Shown: in pieces, positions 33,987-42,487 of the stretch
Position numbering within the stretch: position 1 is the stretch's first letter
Layout of the letters: each line of letters starts with the position of its first letter
NCBI GenBank assembly: GCA_028714855.1
Contig: JAQTLP010000002.1
Coordinates: 186,001 to 250,000 of the forward strand
DNA length: 64,000 nucleotides
Source of the DNA: Phycisphaerae bacterium
GTDB lineage: Bacteria; Planctomycetota; Phycisphaerae; Sedimentisphaerales; Anaerobacaceae
Direction: 5' to 3'
Notes under the pieces: model-generated
Seen by the model: only the letters and a program-made list of their open reading frames with translations
Told to the model about the DNA's origin: nothing
Databases searched by the model: none
Translations under genes and position numbers: made by a program

Positions 33987-34937
33987 ATGCCAGGAAGGAT
34001 TCCTAAGGTAGTTGTGGTAGGCGGCACCCACGTGGATATGGTGATAAGGTGCGACCAGGCCCCTTCTCCGGGGCAGTCTGTTGCCGGGGCTATGTTATCA
34101 TATACCGCCACAGGCCCGGGGCCGAATCAGGCAGCCGAAGCTGCTCTGTGCGGCTGCCAGGTACATCTTATAAGCAAGGTTGGTGGTGACCCATTCGCTC
34201 AGATGGTCAAGGCAAGTCTCGCCGAGTTCGATATTAATACAGACTTCATTCGCACCATCGAAGCTAAGAATACAGGTGTCGTTGTAACCTTAGTTGACGC
34301 CAAAGGCGAAAATGCCAGCCTTACATACGCCGGCGCCAACACAGCCCTGCAGCCGCAGGACATCAACGAAGCCGAGCAGGTCATCTCCAAGGCTGATGTC
34401 TGTTTGATTCACGGTCAACTGCCGCACGATGCTGTCGCGGCGGCCATTCGATGCGCCAAGGTGCACGGCGTCAAGGTCATTCTCAATCCTGCAAGACCGA
34501 TGGAGCATCTCGGCCGGGAGAACAATGCTCTGCCTGCCGATTATTTTTCAGCCGATATTCTGATACCAAATCTTTACGAAGCCGCCGACATCACCGACCA
34601 GTCCGACGCCAACATCCACGCCGCCAAACTCATCGGCTCTGATTTGGTCGCCCGCGGCGCCGATTCCGTAGTCATAACAATGGGCAGGCGCGGCTGTATG
34701 GTTGTTGACAGAAATGGCGCCGACCACATCCAGGCTTTCGAAGTCGAGCTTGTTGACCAGACCGGCAGAGGTGACGCCTTTGCGGGAGCACTAGCCGCCT
34801 CCTGCGCCGTGGGGGACGATTTAAGAAAAGCGGTTAAATTCGCCTCGGCGGCGGGAGCACTGACCTGCACGAAATTCGGCTCGCTTGAGGCATTGCCCTC
34901 AAAGGCCGAAATTATAGAGCTCCTGCAAAAAGAATAG
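33987..34937 (+). CDS. PfkB-family carbohydrate kinase, ribokinase-like
   Basis: The protein has 316 residues. The PfkB C-terminal signature DQTGRGDAFAGALAASCAVG includes the catalytic Asp (near 255) and anion hole, and VVVGGTHVDMVIRCDQAPSPGQSV is the ribokinase-type opening. Ribokinase's sugar-binding block GGKGANQA is replaced by GPGPNQAAEAA, so the substrate may not be ribose. The D-T/N-G-A lid and ATP loop (ITMGRRGCMVVDRNG) are normal. No sugar transporter or isomerase is adjacent, so the pathway cannot be inferred. It is a single-gene unit. Confidence 0.85.
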   Translation: MPGRIPKVVVVGGTHVDMVIRCDQAPSPGQSVAGAMLSYTATGPGPNQAAEAALCGCQVHLISKVGGDPFAQMVKASLAEFDINTDFIRTIEAKNTGVVVTLVDAKGENASLTYAGANTALQPQDINEAEQVISKADVCLIHGQLPHDAVAAAIRCAKVHGVKVILNPARPMEHLGRENNALPADYFSADILIPNLYEAADITDQSDANIHAAKLIGSDLVARGADSVVITMGRRGCMVVDRNGADHIQAFEVELVDQTGRGDAFAGALAASCAVGDDLRKAVKFASAAGALTCTKFGSLEALPSKAEIIELLQKE

Positions 34938-35184
34938 GCTTAGAAGCCCTCGCCTCATTTTAAGGCAAGCACTAAGGCGAACCAGGATAACCATCCCTCA
35001 TTTACAGTACTATTTTGGCACTTTTATCGGCAAGTCCAATAAAAAGGTAAAGTTTTCTGCTTTTCTTTGCCGAATAAAACAGTGGGCGTTCAGCCGCTTT
35101 TCAGTGCTGAAACCGCAGGTTTCGGACTGTATCTGTGATAAGTCCTTCTCTGAAGGGAATGGATTCTATGCAGGGAGATAATCT

Positions 35185-36570
35185 ATGAGGACCATAGCAG
35201 TTGTTAATCAAAAAGGCGGATGCGGCAAAACAACTGTCTCGATAAACCTCGCAAGCGCCCTTGCTGAGCTTGGCCATAAAACATTACTGGTCGATATGGA
35301 CCCGCAGTCGCATTGCGCCGTCGGCCTTGCCGTGCCGGAAGACCAGATTGAGCAAAGTATCTACGACGTCCTGATAAGCACAAGCAGAAACGAACCCATA
35401 AGGCTGGCGGAGATACTCTGGCAGATTAGCGATAAGCTCGAGCTGGCGCCTGCCAGTATAGACCTGTCGGCCTTTGAGCAGCAAATGGCCGGCATCGCCG
35501 AGCGCGAATCCTGCCTGAAAAGCGTCCTCGAAGGAATAAAGAACGAATACGAATACGCAATAATCGATTGTCCGCCGGCCGTGGGCCTGTTGACCCTCAA
35601 TGCGCTAAGGGCGGCCACCGACGCCATTGTCCCCGTCGAAACAGGATATTTCGCACTGCACGGCCTCAGTAAGCAGCTTGAGACCCTTAGCATCCTCTGT
35701 AAACGATGCAGCCAGCAAATAGATGTCAAGGTCTTGGCCAGTATGTATGACTTAAGAACAAAGATGGCCAGAGAAATTCTGGCTGAATTGCGTTCCCACT
35801 TCGCCGACAAGATGTTCAAAACGATCGTTAACTTCAACACCAAAATCAAGGAGGCCTCCAGTTTCGGCCAGCCCATTTGCGAATATGACCCAGCCAGCAA
35901 GGGCCAAAGGGATTTTCGCGCACTGGCTGAGGAGCTTATTAATCCGGCCAGCGTCGAGACTGCCGGCCCCGAGCTTGCCGAAAAAGCTGCGGCCGCGGCA
36001 TGGGCAATGCCAGGTCTTCGCGAGCAGGCAAAGCCGCCGATGCCCGTCATCCCAAGCGAAGGAGCGCAGCAGCCTGTGGTGAGTTCGCCTGCTCCGAGCG
36101 CGGTCGAGCGAGTCGAAGGGTCAATTCCTCGCACCGAAATTGTGAAATCATTATCCGGCCGGCTCGAAACAATCAGTGCAACCGCCGATGAATTGATGCA
36201 GTCTGTAACGCCTGCCGTAAAAGCCCCGCCGAAAGCTCCGCGGGTCGAAAAGCCGCAGCCGACAGAAACCGACATTAAGCTCTCTGAATATTATGGTGTC
36301 AGCCAGATAAATGATGCGATTGTTTTTGTAACGCTTTATCCTCGCGCCAACAACGTGCAGATTGCCGGCGATTTTAATAACTGGCAGCCGGCTAAGACCC
36401 CGCTGAAAAAAGTCGGCAGCTCCGGCGTATGGCAGACAATGATAAAACTGCCCGCCGGAAAATATCGCTACCGCCTCGTCGTCGATGGCCAGTGGCAGCA
36501 GGACCCCTACAACGAAACCAACGAATTGAATCCCTTCGGCGGATTCAACTCCGTCGTCGAAGTAAAATAA
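35185..36570 (+). CDS. ParA/MinD-type ATPase fused to a C-terminal CBM48 (AMPK-beta glycogen-binding-like) domain
   Basis: The protein has 461 residues. Residues 1-255 are a ParA/Soj ATPase: deviant Walker A QKGGCGKTTVSINLASAL with the signature Lys, switch I/II DMDPQSHCAVGL, and Walker B YAIIDCPPAVGLLTLNAL. About 255-370 is a Pro/Ala-rich linker. Residues 375-461 form an immunoglobulin-like domain of the CBM48/AMPK-beta type: VTLYPRANNVQIAGDFNNWQ, GVWQTMIKLPAGKYRYRLVVDGQW, DPYNETNELNPFGGFNSVVEV. This resembles glycogen-binding domains of AMPK-beta and isoamylase. ParA proteins position cargo on the nucleoid or membrane; a polysaccharide-binding tail suggests positioning relative to glycogen or another glucan. 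No parB partner is adjacent. Part of the linker looks like a translated genomic repeat. Confidence 0.88.
   Translation: MRTIAVVNQKGGCGKTTVSINLASALAELGHKTLLVDMDPQSHCAVGLAVPEDQIEQSIYDVLISTSRNEPIRLAEILWQISDKLELAPASIDLSAFEQQMAGIAERESCLKSVLEGIKNEYEYAIIDCPPAVGLLTLNALRAATDAIVPVETGYFALHGLSKQLETLSILCKRCSQQIDVKVLASMYDLRTKMAREILAELRSHFADKMFKTIVNFNTKIKEASSFGQPICEYDPASKGQRDFRALAEELINPASVETAGPELAEKAAAAAWAMPGLREQAKPPMPVIPSEGAQQPVVSSPAPSAVERVEGSIPRTEIVKSLSGRLETISATADELMQSVTPAVKAPPKAPRVEKPQPTETDIKLSEYYGVSQINDAIVFVTLYPRANNVQIAGDFNNWQPAKTPLKKVGSSGVWQTMIKLPAGKYRYRLVVDGQWQQDPYNETNELNPFGGFNSVVEVK
36046..36120. repeat. Probable dispersed repeat translated within the ParA-CBM48 linker
   Basis: Residues about 288-312 (VIPSEGAQQPVVSSPAPSAV then ERVEGS) have the composition of well-known intergenic repeats of the GAGCGCAGTCGAAGG class, here read in frame. 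The element begins GTCATCCCAAGCGAAGGAGC and ends GAGCGAGTCGAAGGG. I see no second copy in the window, so the call rests on resemblance. Confidence 0.4.
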
Positions 36571-36601
36571 AACCGGAAAACAAACCGCTTTTTGTCTCAT
36601 G

Positions 36602-36625
36602 TCATTCCCGCGAAAGCGGGAATCC
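36602..36625. repeat. Palindromic intergenic repeat
   Basis: CATTCCCGC and GCGGGAATC form a near-perfect palindrome in the gap between the ParA fusion and the restriction system. The same arms occur within mfd at 59989-60017. Confidence 0.65.
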
Positions 36626-36705
36626 AGCTTCTATATTCTTTGGTACAATAAATGGGGTAAGGAAGAGTAGCTTATTTTTTTAGAAAATATAACTAAATAA
36701 ACAAG

Positions 36706-37665
36706 TTACAAATTTGAACTATATGGTAATGATTTTATATAATCTTCCATAAATTGCCAATCCGGATTTCCTTTTTCGTCAACTGGAAGTTTTACTTTTA
36801 GTTTTCTCATTCTTTCTTGACACGATTTTCTGCCGTAATTATATCTATATTGTTCCAAATTCAATATGGTAGTAAAAAACATTGCTATATATTTATTCAG
36901 TTCAAATTTTGGAATTAATTTTTCTACATGGTCACTGGCGGAAAAAGCCTGCGGCTGATAACTGCAATATCCTACAACTGCTGAATCAACAGTTAATACA
37001 TTTCCTTCTTCTGTTTTAAAATTATAAAATCCCGAAACACCATTATTTGTGGCTTGTGTTGTTACATAAGGATATTCACCTACACCATATTCTTCTAATT
37101 TCTTTAGTGGTGTCGTTTTACTTCCTGTAATTTCAAACAAATCAGACAACTTGAAATGTTGCCATTTAGAAACGTCTAATTTTATCTTGGTTTCTTTAAC
37201 AGGAGCACTCGAATCCTTTACAATATTATTTAAAGAAACTTTTTCAAGTTCTTTTGGCATTGCGATGGGAACCAATAAGTTATCTAATGAAACATTTGCT
37301 TCTCTGCCATGCGAACTATACTTAAATCTATTTTGCTGAATACATAAGCAATAAAAAAGCTTTTCGTTGAATGTTAAAGAATGTATTGGTTTTAAAACTT
37401 TAATATTTTGTGCAGTATAAAATTTATCTGGCTGAATAAACGAAGCTAATAAATAAGAACCCCCCAACGTGACAGTAATTAAACCAGCTTCATAGGGTTC
37501 ATGCAAAGCATCTTCTTTGACTTTCCCTGTAATGCCAAAATTCTTGCTTGCTCTTGATATAAAGTTGATGCCGTCTTTTTCATCATCAGCTTTAACCATT
37601 TTATTAAAGTCCAGCTTATTTCCGTATTCAATATTAAATATACTATTTAGCGGAACTAATTTCAT
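36706..37665 (-). CDS. Specificity (S) subunit of a BcgI/type I-like restriction-modification system
   Basis: The protein has 319 residues in two similar halves, each starting with a strand and loop typical of HsdS target-recognition domains: LVPLNSIFNIEYGNKLDFNKM (2-22) and WQHFKLSDLFEITGSKTTPLKK (near 172). Each half ends with conserved-helix-type sequence (for example MRKLKVKLPVDEKGNPDWQFMEDYI). It follows the nuclease-methylase gene by three bases, and the two sizes (600 and 319) match BcgI A and B subunits. Codon use is strikingly AT-rich compared with flanking genes, consistent with transfer. The recognition sequence is unknown. Confidence 0.82.
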   Translation of the reverse strand: MKLVPLNSIFNIEYGNKLDFNKMVKADDEKDGINFISRASKNFGITGKVKEDALHEPYEAGLITVTLGGSYLLASFIQPDKFYTAQNIKVLKPIHSLTFNEKLFYCLCIQQNRFKYSSHGREANVSLDNLLVPIAMPKELEKVSLNNIVKDSSAPVKETKIKLDVSKWQHFKLSDLFEITGSKTTPLKKLEEYGVGEYPYVTTQATNNGVSGFYNFKTEEGNVLTVDSAVVGYCSYQPQAFSASDHVEKLIPKFELNKYIAMFFTTILNLEQYRYNYGRKSCQERMRKLKVKLPVDEKGNPDWQFMEDYIKSLPYSSNL

Positions 37666-37668
37666 TCT

Positions 37669-39471
37669 TTAGTCACTCGTTATAATTGTAAAGGCGGCAT
37701 ATTTTTTTAATTCTTTAATAAAATTTTGCTCCATTAATTCAGAATATTTCGTTTTCATATATGCTTCTGCGCACCATTCATCTTCGGGTGCCACTTCTTT
37801 TAATAAACTTAATCCTTTTATTACTTTTCTATTTTTAAATATATCGACCCATTGTTTTTCTATAGCATCCCATTCCCGGCCGAAATCACCTCTGCCTTTA
37901 TGCTTTTGTACTGTGTATCCATCATTCTTAAAATATCCGAACCACGTTTTTTTACCACGAGGATGTGGTTTATGTGCGGTAATTACTAAAACAGAAGTAA
38001 CAACTCCTACATCGTTGTTATAAAATAATTGGTTGGGCATAGACATGGCAGCTTCTAAAGTATGCGACTCTAATATTCTTCGCTTTAGCTCGTATTCCTT
38101 CCCTTTAGACGCCAAGACACAACTAATCGGAATAATCGCAACACAAGGGCTATTGGGTTGTAATATTTCTAAATTATTTAGTACAAATTCTAATTCCAAT
38201 GGATCTGTGTCTATATTGGGATATGGCGGATTTAAAAAACCCGTGTTTGGTCGAAATTCTTTAACTTGCTGGATAACTTTTCCATCAAAACAGCTACCAT
38301 GTATTATATTAGTTTTTCCGTCTTGATGAATAAACATATTAGAGCACGCCAAAGCAAATATATCATCTTGCCATTCTATCCCGATTAATTGTTTGTTTTT
38401 TATTGATTCTACTTTCCTCTTGTCATCTTTTGCATCTTTTATCATTTTGCTCATAGCACTGATCAAAAAACCACCGGTACCGCAACAATTATCCAAAATT
38501 ACACTGTCTTTATTTACGTCTGCTAATTCAGCAAATAAATGAGTGATATGATGGGGTGTTAAAACTATTCCCAATCCTTTATCGTTATTTGCATATCTCA
38601 GAAATTCGATGTAAAATTGTCCTAGCACATCAAAATATTTATATGTTTTAATGAAATGATTTATATGAGTGTCAATGTTATCAATTATATTAGACAATAC
38701 ATTTTTTTCACCTGAAAGAGCCGTATGAGTCCTAATGAAAGTAAAGGCTGTTTTTAAACTTTCTAATTTCTTACCATGAAGATTGGCATTTTTTAGTTCA
38801 TTAGAAATAGTATCTGCCAGATTATTTGCAAGGTCTTCTGGTTTAGAATGTTTTTTATAAGATATTTCAAAAGCCGAATTTTCCAATGCAATCAATATGC
38901 CACTAATAAGCAAACTGCGTTGCGATTCTTTTACTTTTTTAGAGTGTAACTCTTCATTAAGTTCTTTGGAAAAATCAAGTAAGCTATCATAATCTTGTCT
39001 AAATTTTTCAGGACTCTTGACATATCCTTGTATGTAACTATCTAAATCTAAAAGTTTATTGGAAAACTTTGGAACAGCATTATTTTCCCCCTTAAGGTGC
39101 AAAAAATGAGAAACTTTCAATTCTCCAAAACTTTGTCCGCTTACGGCTATTGCTAAAACATCAAATTCTTTGGATAAATAAGAAGCATAAAGCAGTGCTC
39201 CATCTACAGCATATTCCGAATATTTATCACGATTTTTACTTTCATGTTTTTTAACACTGCTTTTGCATTCAATTACAATGATAAAATTTTGATTATCAGA
39301 AAATGAAATTATAAATTCAGGATAACCTGCGCCTTCTCCTTTTTTTGAAGCATTTTTTAATAATTTGTTTATTTTAGGATTTTCTGATTTTTGTTCTTCA
39401 ATCAAACATTCTTTTTCAAACTTTGTAAAATGCTTTCTTACAATGTTTTCCGTTTTTCTTTCATTTGCCAT
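37669..39471 (-). CDS. Nuclease-methyltransferase (R-M) subunit, BcgI-like type IIB
   Basis: The protein has 600 residues. The N-terminal PD-(D/E)xK-type nuclease has E52 in YPEFIISF and E68-x-K70 in IVIECKSS. A helical segment follows at about 150-300. The N6-adenine methyltransferase core (about 300-560) has motif I VILDNCCGTGGFLISAM near 318 and motif IV LNPPYPN near 412, in gamma-class order. A single polypeptide with cutting and methylating domains plus a separate S subunit is the BcgI (type IIB) arrangement. No separate HsdR is present, which argues against classical type I. The island (36.7-39.5 kb) is AT-rich and bounded by repeats on both sides. Confidence 0.85.
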   Translation of the reverse strand: MANERKTENIVRKHFTKFEKECLIEEQKSENPKINKLLKNASKKGEGAGYPEFIISFSDNQNFIIVIECKSSVKKHESKNRDKYSEYAVDGALLYASYLSKEFDVLAIAVSGQSFGELKVSHFLHLKGENNAVPKFSNKLLDLDSYIQGYVKSPEKFRQDYDSLLDFSKELNEELHSKKVKESQRSLLISGILIALENSAFEISYKKHSKPEDLANNLADTISNELKNANLHGKKLESLKTAFTFIRTHTALSGEKNVLSNIIDNIDTHINHFIKTYKYFDVLGQFYIEFLRYANNDKGLGIVLTPHHITHLFAELADVNKDSVILDNCCGTGGFLISAMSKMIKDAKDDKRKVESIKNKQLIGIEWQDDIFALACSNMFIHQDGKTNIIHGSCFDGKVIQQVKEFRPNTGFLNPPYPNIDTDPLELEFVLNNLEILQPNSPCVAIIPISCVLASKGKEYELKRRILESHTLEAAMSMPNQLFYNNDVGVVTSVLVITAHKPHPRGKKTWFGYFKNDGYTVQKHKGRGDFGREWDAIEKQWVDIFKNRKVIKGLSLLKEVAPEDEWCAEAYMKTKYSELMEQNFIKELKKYAAFTIITSD

Positions 39472-39926
39472 TATAGATTCCTCTTAATCCGTACCACCCA
39501 GATATACGGTTACCACCAAATTCTCCACATTCTACCCGCATTTTATTCTCCCGCAATCATTAAAAACCGCGTTAATCCGTGCAATCTGTGGCTAATTTTC
39601 TTGACTTTTACCCGAAATTTGGTATAATTCCTCCCAGTTTATCAGCAGATAGACGTCATTCGTCCAGCAGGACAAATCTTTAGGCCGGCAGGGCCACTCA
39701 AATTTATTAAAATTCGTTTATATCGATTATCCGATTAAAATGCTTCGGATTTATCATCGAGGATTTTCTGCGCAGAGGGAAAAAATCAATCAAAATAAAC
39801 AAATTATGCAAAACGAACCCAATTTCCAAAACCCCCAAAATGAATATAACTTTAGTGACAGCAACAACTAACAACTACGAACAACAAACTATGAACTACT
39901 CAAAACAAACCCAAACAAAGCCAATT
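39472..39926. other. 455-bp intergenic region with coding-like dispersed repeats
   Basis: No gene is recognised. The left part contains generic sequence such as GTTAATCCGTGCAATCTGTGG, of a kind common among intergenic repeats. The right part (39783-39929) holds two copies of an element carrying the string ATGCAAAACRAACCCAATTT or part of it. Confidence 0.5.
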
Positions 39927-39929
39927 TTA
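39783..39929 (+). repeat. Dispersed repeat (copy 1 at 39783-39826, partial copy at 39901-39929)
   Basis: The core around ATTATGCAAAACGAACCC matches the minus strand of 56625-56670 almost base for base. The partial copy ends in AAACAAAGCCAATTTTA, which includes the purE stop codon on the other strand. In both places the element abuts the stop codon of a gene running towards it. Confidence 0.65.
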
Positions 39930-40403
39930 CTTCTTCGCCAGTTGTTTTTTGAACTCAGCCAGTTTCCCGGCAAGGCCTTTGTCAGACAGAGCCAGGATTT
40001 GCACAGCCAGTATAGCCGCGTTCTTTGCGCCGGCTTTTCCAATCGCCACCGTCGCGACCGGCACGCCCGGCGGCATTTGGACCGTGCTCAGAAATGCGTC
40101 AACCCCCTCTAAGCCTGAGCTTGAAATCAGCGGCACGCCGATGACCGGCAGCGTAGTTCTGGCCGCCAAGGCGCCCGCCAGATGCGCAGCCATGCCGGCA
40201 GCCGCGATTATCACCTTTATACCGTCTTTGGCGGCGTTTTCCGCAAATTCCGCCGCCGCCTCCGGCGTCCGATGCGCCGACATCACCCGCACCACCGGCT
40301 CAATACCAAAGCCGCTTAACTGCTCGACGCAGCTTTGCATTACCGCCATATCGCTGTCGGAACCCATCACCACCGCTACAGCACTTTTCATATCTTTAGC
40401 CAT
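39927..40403 (-). CDS. purE: N5-carboxyaminoimidazole ribonucleotide mutase PurE
   Basis: Moves the carboxyl group from N5-CAIR to CAIR in purine synthesis. The 158 residues begin with the signature VVMGSDSDMAVMQSCVEQLSGFG, followed by RVMSAHRTPEAAAEFAENA with the catalytic His and the loop IAAAGMAAHLAGALAARTTLPVIGVP. This is the class I (bacterial) form, which normally works with PurK; purK is not in the window. The stop codon lies within a dispersed repeat element, so the 3' flank has been invaded or shaped by it. Divergent from the MEMO-family gene. Confidence 0.95.
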   Translation of the reverse strand: MAKDMKSAVAVVMGSDSDMAVMQSCVEQLSGFGIEPVVRVMSAHRTPEAAAEFAENAAKDGIKVIIAAAGMAAHLAGALAARTTLPVIGVPLISSSGLEGVDAFLSTVQMPPGVPVATVAIGKAGAKNAAILAVQILALSDKGLAGKLAEFKKQLAKK

Positions 40404-40476
40404 TGTTTTCTCTCAGCCTTAAGGTTAAAATATCCTTCGGAATTCGTTTTAAAATAATAACAGCCAGGTGTTCCAG

Positions 40477-41349
40477 ATGCAAACAAGAAAACCCGTCGTT
40501 GCAGGTCAGTTTTACCCCGGCGATCGCGATTCCTGCATTGCCGAAATCAGCGAATGCCTTCAAGAGAAACCCCCTGTCAAGTCATTGCCCGAAACAATAG
40601 TTGCCGGCATTGTTCCGCACGCCGGCTGGACCTTCAGCGGCAGTTTGGCCGCAATGGTATTCTCGGCAATAAAACAACGCTGCGATAAGGTTGATACCTT
40701 CATTATATTCGGGGCGGCGCACGGCTATTACGGCCCTTCGCCTGCTGTTTATGATAGCGGGCGATGGTTAACACCTTTGGGCGAGGCTGCCGTCGATGAA
40801 GAATTGGCCGACGCCGTACTGGAAACCGATGCTGCCGTCAGTGACGCCTCGGCACATCTGGATGAGCACAGCATTGAAGTTCAGGTGCCGTTCATACAGC
40901 ATTTATTCGCCGGCACAAAAATCCTGCCGATTCTGACCCCGCCGAACAAGCAGTCGATTTCGCTGGGCGGGTTTGTTGGTGATATCATCAAACTGCAGAA
41001 GAAGAAAATTATCTGCATCGGCTCAACCGACCTGACCCACTATGGTCCGCGCTATGGCTTTGCTCCTATGGGGACAGGCACCAAAGCTCTGCATTGGGCA
41101 AGCGACGTTAACGACAAGGAATTTGTCGATTTCGCCCTGCAGCTCCAGCCGCAGAAGATGCTCGCAAGTGCCGCCGAGAACTTTAACGCCTGCGGCCCCG
41201 GTGCAGCAGCCGCGGCGGTTGCTGTCGCTAAAAAGCTCGGCAGAACAAAAGGTGTTCTGCTTGCCCACACCAACAGCAACAAAGTCATGCTCGAAAAAAT
41301 GGCCGTTGCAAGCGCAGATTCCGTCGGATACGCCGCTATTGTGTTCTAA
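40477..41349 (+). CDS. MEMO-family protein (AmmeMemoRadiSam system protein B)
   Basis: The protein has 290 residues. The characteristic opening RKPVVAGQFYPGDRDSCIAEI and the metal-site motifs IVPHAGWTFSGSLAAMVFSAI, FGAAHGYYG, EHSIEVQVPFIQHLF and STDLTHYGPRYGF identify the MEMO1/COG1355 family, related to class III extradiol dioxygenases. In many prokaryotes it pairs with an AMMECR1 protein and a radical SAM enzyme; neither is adjacent here. The ATG at 40477 (AGGTG six bases upstream) is preferred over the GTG at 40468. An unrecognised gene follows after seven bases and is probably co-transcribed. Confidence 0.88.
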   Translation: MQTRKPVVAGQFYPGDRDSCIAEISECLQEKPPVKSLPETIVAGIVPHAGWTFSGSLAAMVFSAIKQRCDKVDTFIIFGAAHGYYGPSPAVYDSGRWLTPLGEAAVDEELADAVLETDAAVSDASAHLDEHSIEVQVPFIQHLFAGTKILPILTPPNKQSISLGGFVGDIIKLQKKKIICIGSTDLTHYGPRYGFAPMGTGTKALHWASDVNDKEFVDFALQLQPQKMLASAAENFNACGPGAAAAAVAVAKKLGRTKGVLLAHTNSNKVMLEKMAVASADSVGYAAIVF

Positions 41350-41356
41350 ATTTTTT

Positions 41357-42304
41357 ATGAAGGTCGAACTAAAACAGGATTTGCATATTCCCCGCGGCTC
41401 TACTATGAGCAGGCAGCAATATATAGATTTCCTCATTGAAGCATATAACCTGATGAAAGAAATCCCATCGTACCTGGCGCCGGCGGAAGATATAAATTGT
41501 CTCGAACTGGCCCATCTGATCCCTTCGGTGCCGGAAACAGTATTGGCGATTTATGTCGGCATCAACGATGCCGTCTGCAACAAAGGCCTAGTATCGCCAT
41601 TGCTGCCTCGTCACGGCCACAATAACGTGTTTGTTTTCGACCCGCAGGTGTACCCGGGCGGCGAAAATGTGCCGGCCGGAACAGCCGACGCCCGGAAGAT
41701 TCTTGCGGGATTTGAGCCGCCAAATAAAACCTGGAACAGAAACTGGACTTACGTAATGATTCAGGACCCCGCTCGCGGCTTTGAAAGTCTTTGGGCCGAG
41801 AAGGGCTACATAGATACGATTGCCGCCAAGTTCGAAGACTTTACTATGTTGACAGATTCTTCGAAAGGTATGTTATGTATTTTTATTGACGCCAAGGCCT
41901 TCGAATACCCGATCAACAAATCTCGCGGATACCTCAAAGCCGCCAGGGCCCGCGGCCAAAAGCACGCCTCTGAATTTCACATCCCCGATTCCATAAGTGA
42001 CGAGTTCGATAGTTTAGTGCCGGTGATGCTGAACCGGGGCGAAAAATTATATGTCGCAACAACCGATTTTGGCCCCTGTGCCCACGGCTGGAGCAATATC
42101 CACAAAGACAACTCTGGGTTAGCCGTGGTAAATGAAAATTCCGCCGTGCCTTTGAATTTGGTGACGGCCAAACCGCCGGTGCATCCTAAATATGCAAAGT
42201 CACTCACTCCTGCCAGGGGTTCTGCCGATATGACCACAGACTGGTTTTACCGCGGCCGTTCGGTTTCAAGGCTTCCGCTGCTGACAGGTTTGTTCCGAGG
42301 TTGA
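41357..42304 (+). CDS. Protein of unknown function downstream of the MEMO gene
   Basis: I do not recognise this 315-residue protein. It has no signal peptide or membrane segment. Notable segments are IYVGINDAVCNKGLVSPLLPRHGHNN, GFEPPNKTWNRNWTYVMIQDP and VATTDFGPCAHGWSN, which contain His, Cys and Asp residues that might bind a metal. The C-terminal end (MTTDWFYRGRSVSRLPLLTGLF) is distinct. The reading frame is open further upstream, overlapping the MEMO gene, but the ATG at 41357, seven bases after the MEMO stop, is the sensible start. No Shine-Dalgarno sequence is visible, which fits translational coupling. Its position suggests a shared process with the MEMO protein. Confidence 0.75.
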   Translation: MKVELKQDLHIPRGSTMSRQQYIDFLIEAYNLMKEIPSYLAPAEDINCLELAHLIPSVPETVLAIYVGINDAVCNKGLVSPLLPRHGHNNVFVFDPQVYPGGENVPAGTADARKILAGFEPPNKTWNRNWTYVMIQDPARGFESLWAEKGYIDTIAAKFEDFTMLTDSSKGMLCIFIDAKAFEYPINKSRGYLKAARARGQKHASEFHIPDSISDEFDSLVPVMLNRGEKLYVATTDFGPCAHGWSNIHKDNSGLAVVNENSAVPLNLVTAKPPVHPKYAKSLTPARGSADMTTDWFYRGRSVSRLPLLTGLFRG

Positions 42305-42487
42305 TGTTTTTCAATCCTGCCGATGAAAAATCGACTTTTATCGAGAAAGCCGAAATGAAATAAAAAAACCGGCGGTAGTACAAGTTTATCACTGGCTTTT
42401 GATGAAATTAAGATGTAAAATGAACTGTCGCAGCAAGCCGGCGTATAAGGCAAACGTAATAAGCGTACAATTTCGGTAATAATACTC

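Noticed and set aside
41042-41356. Upstream extension of the unknown gene after MEMO
   Set aside because: It overlaps the MEMO coding sequence in another frame; the ATG at 41357 is the plausible start.
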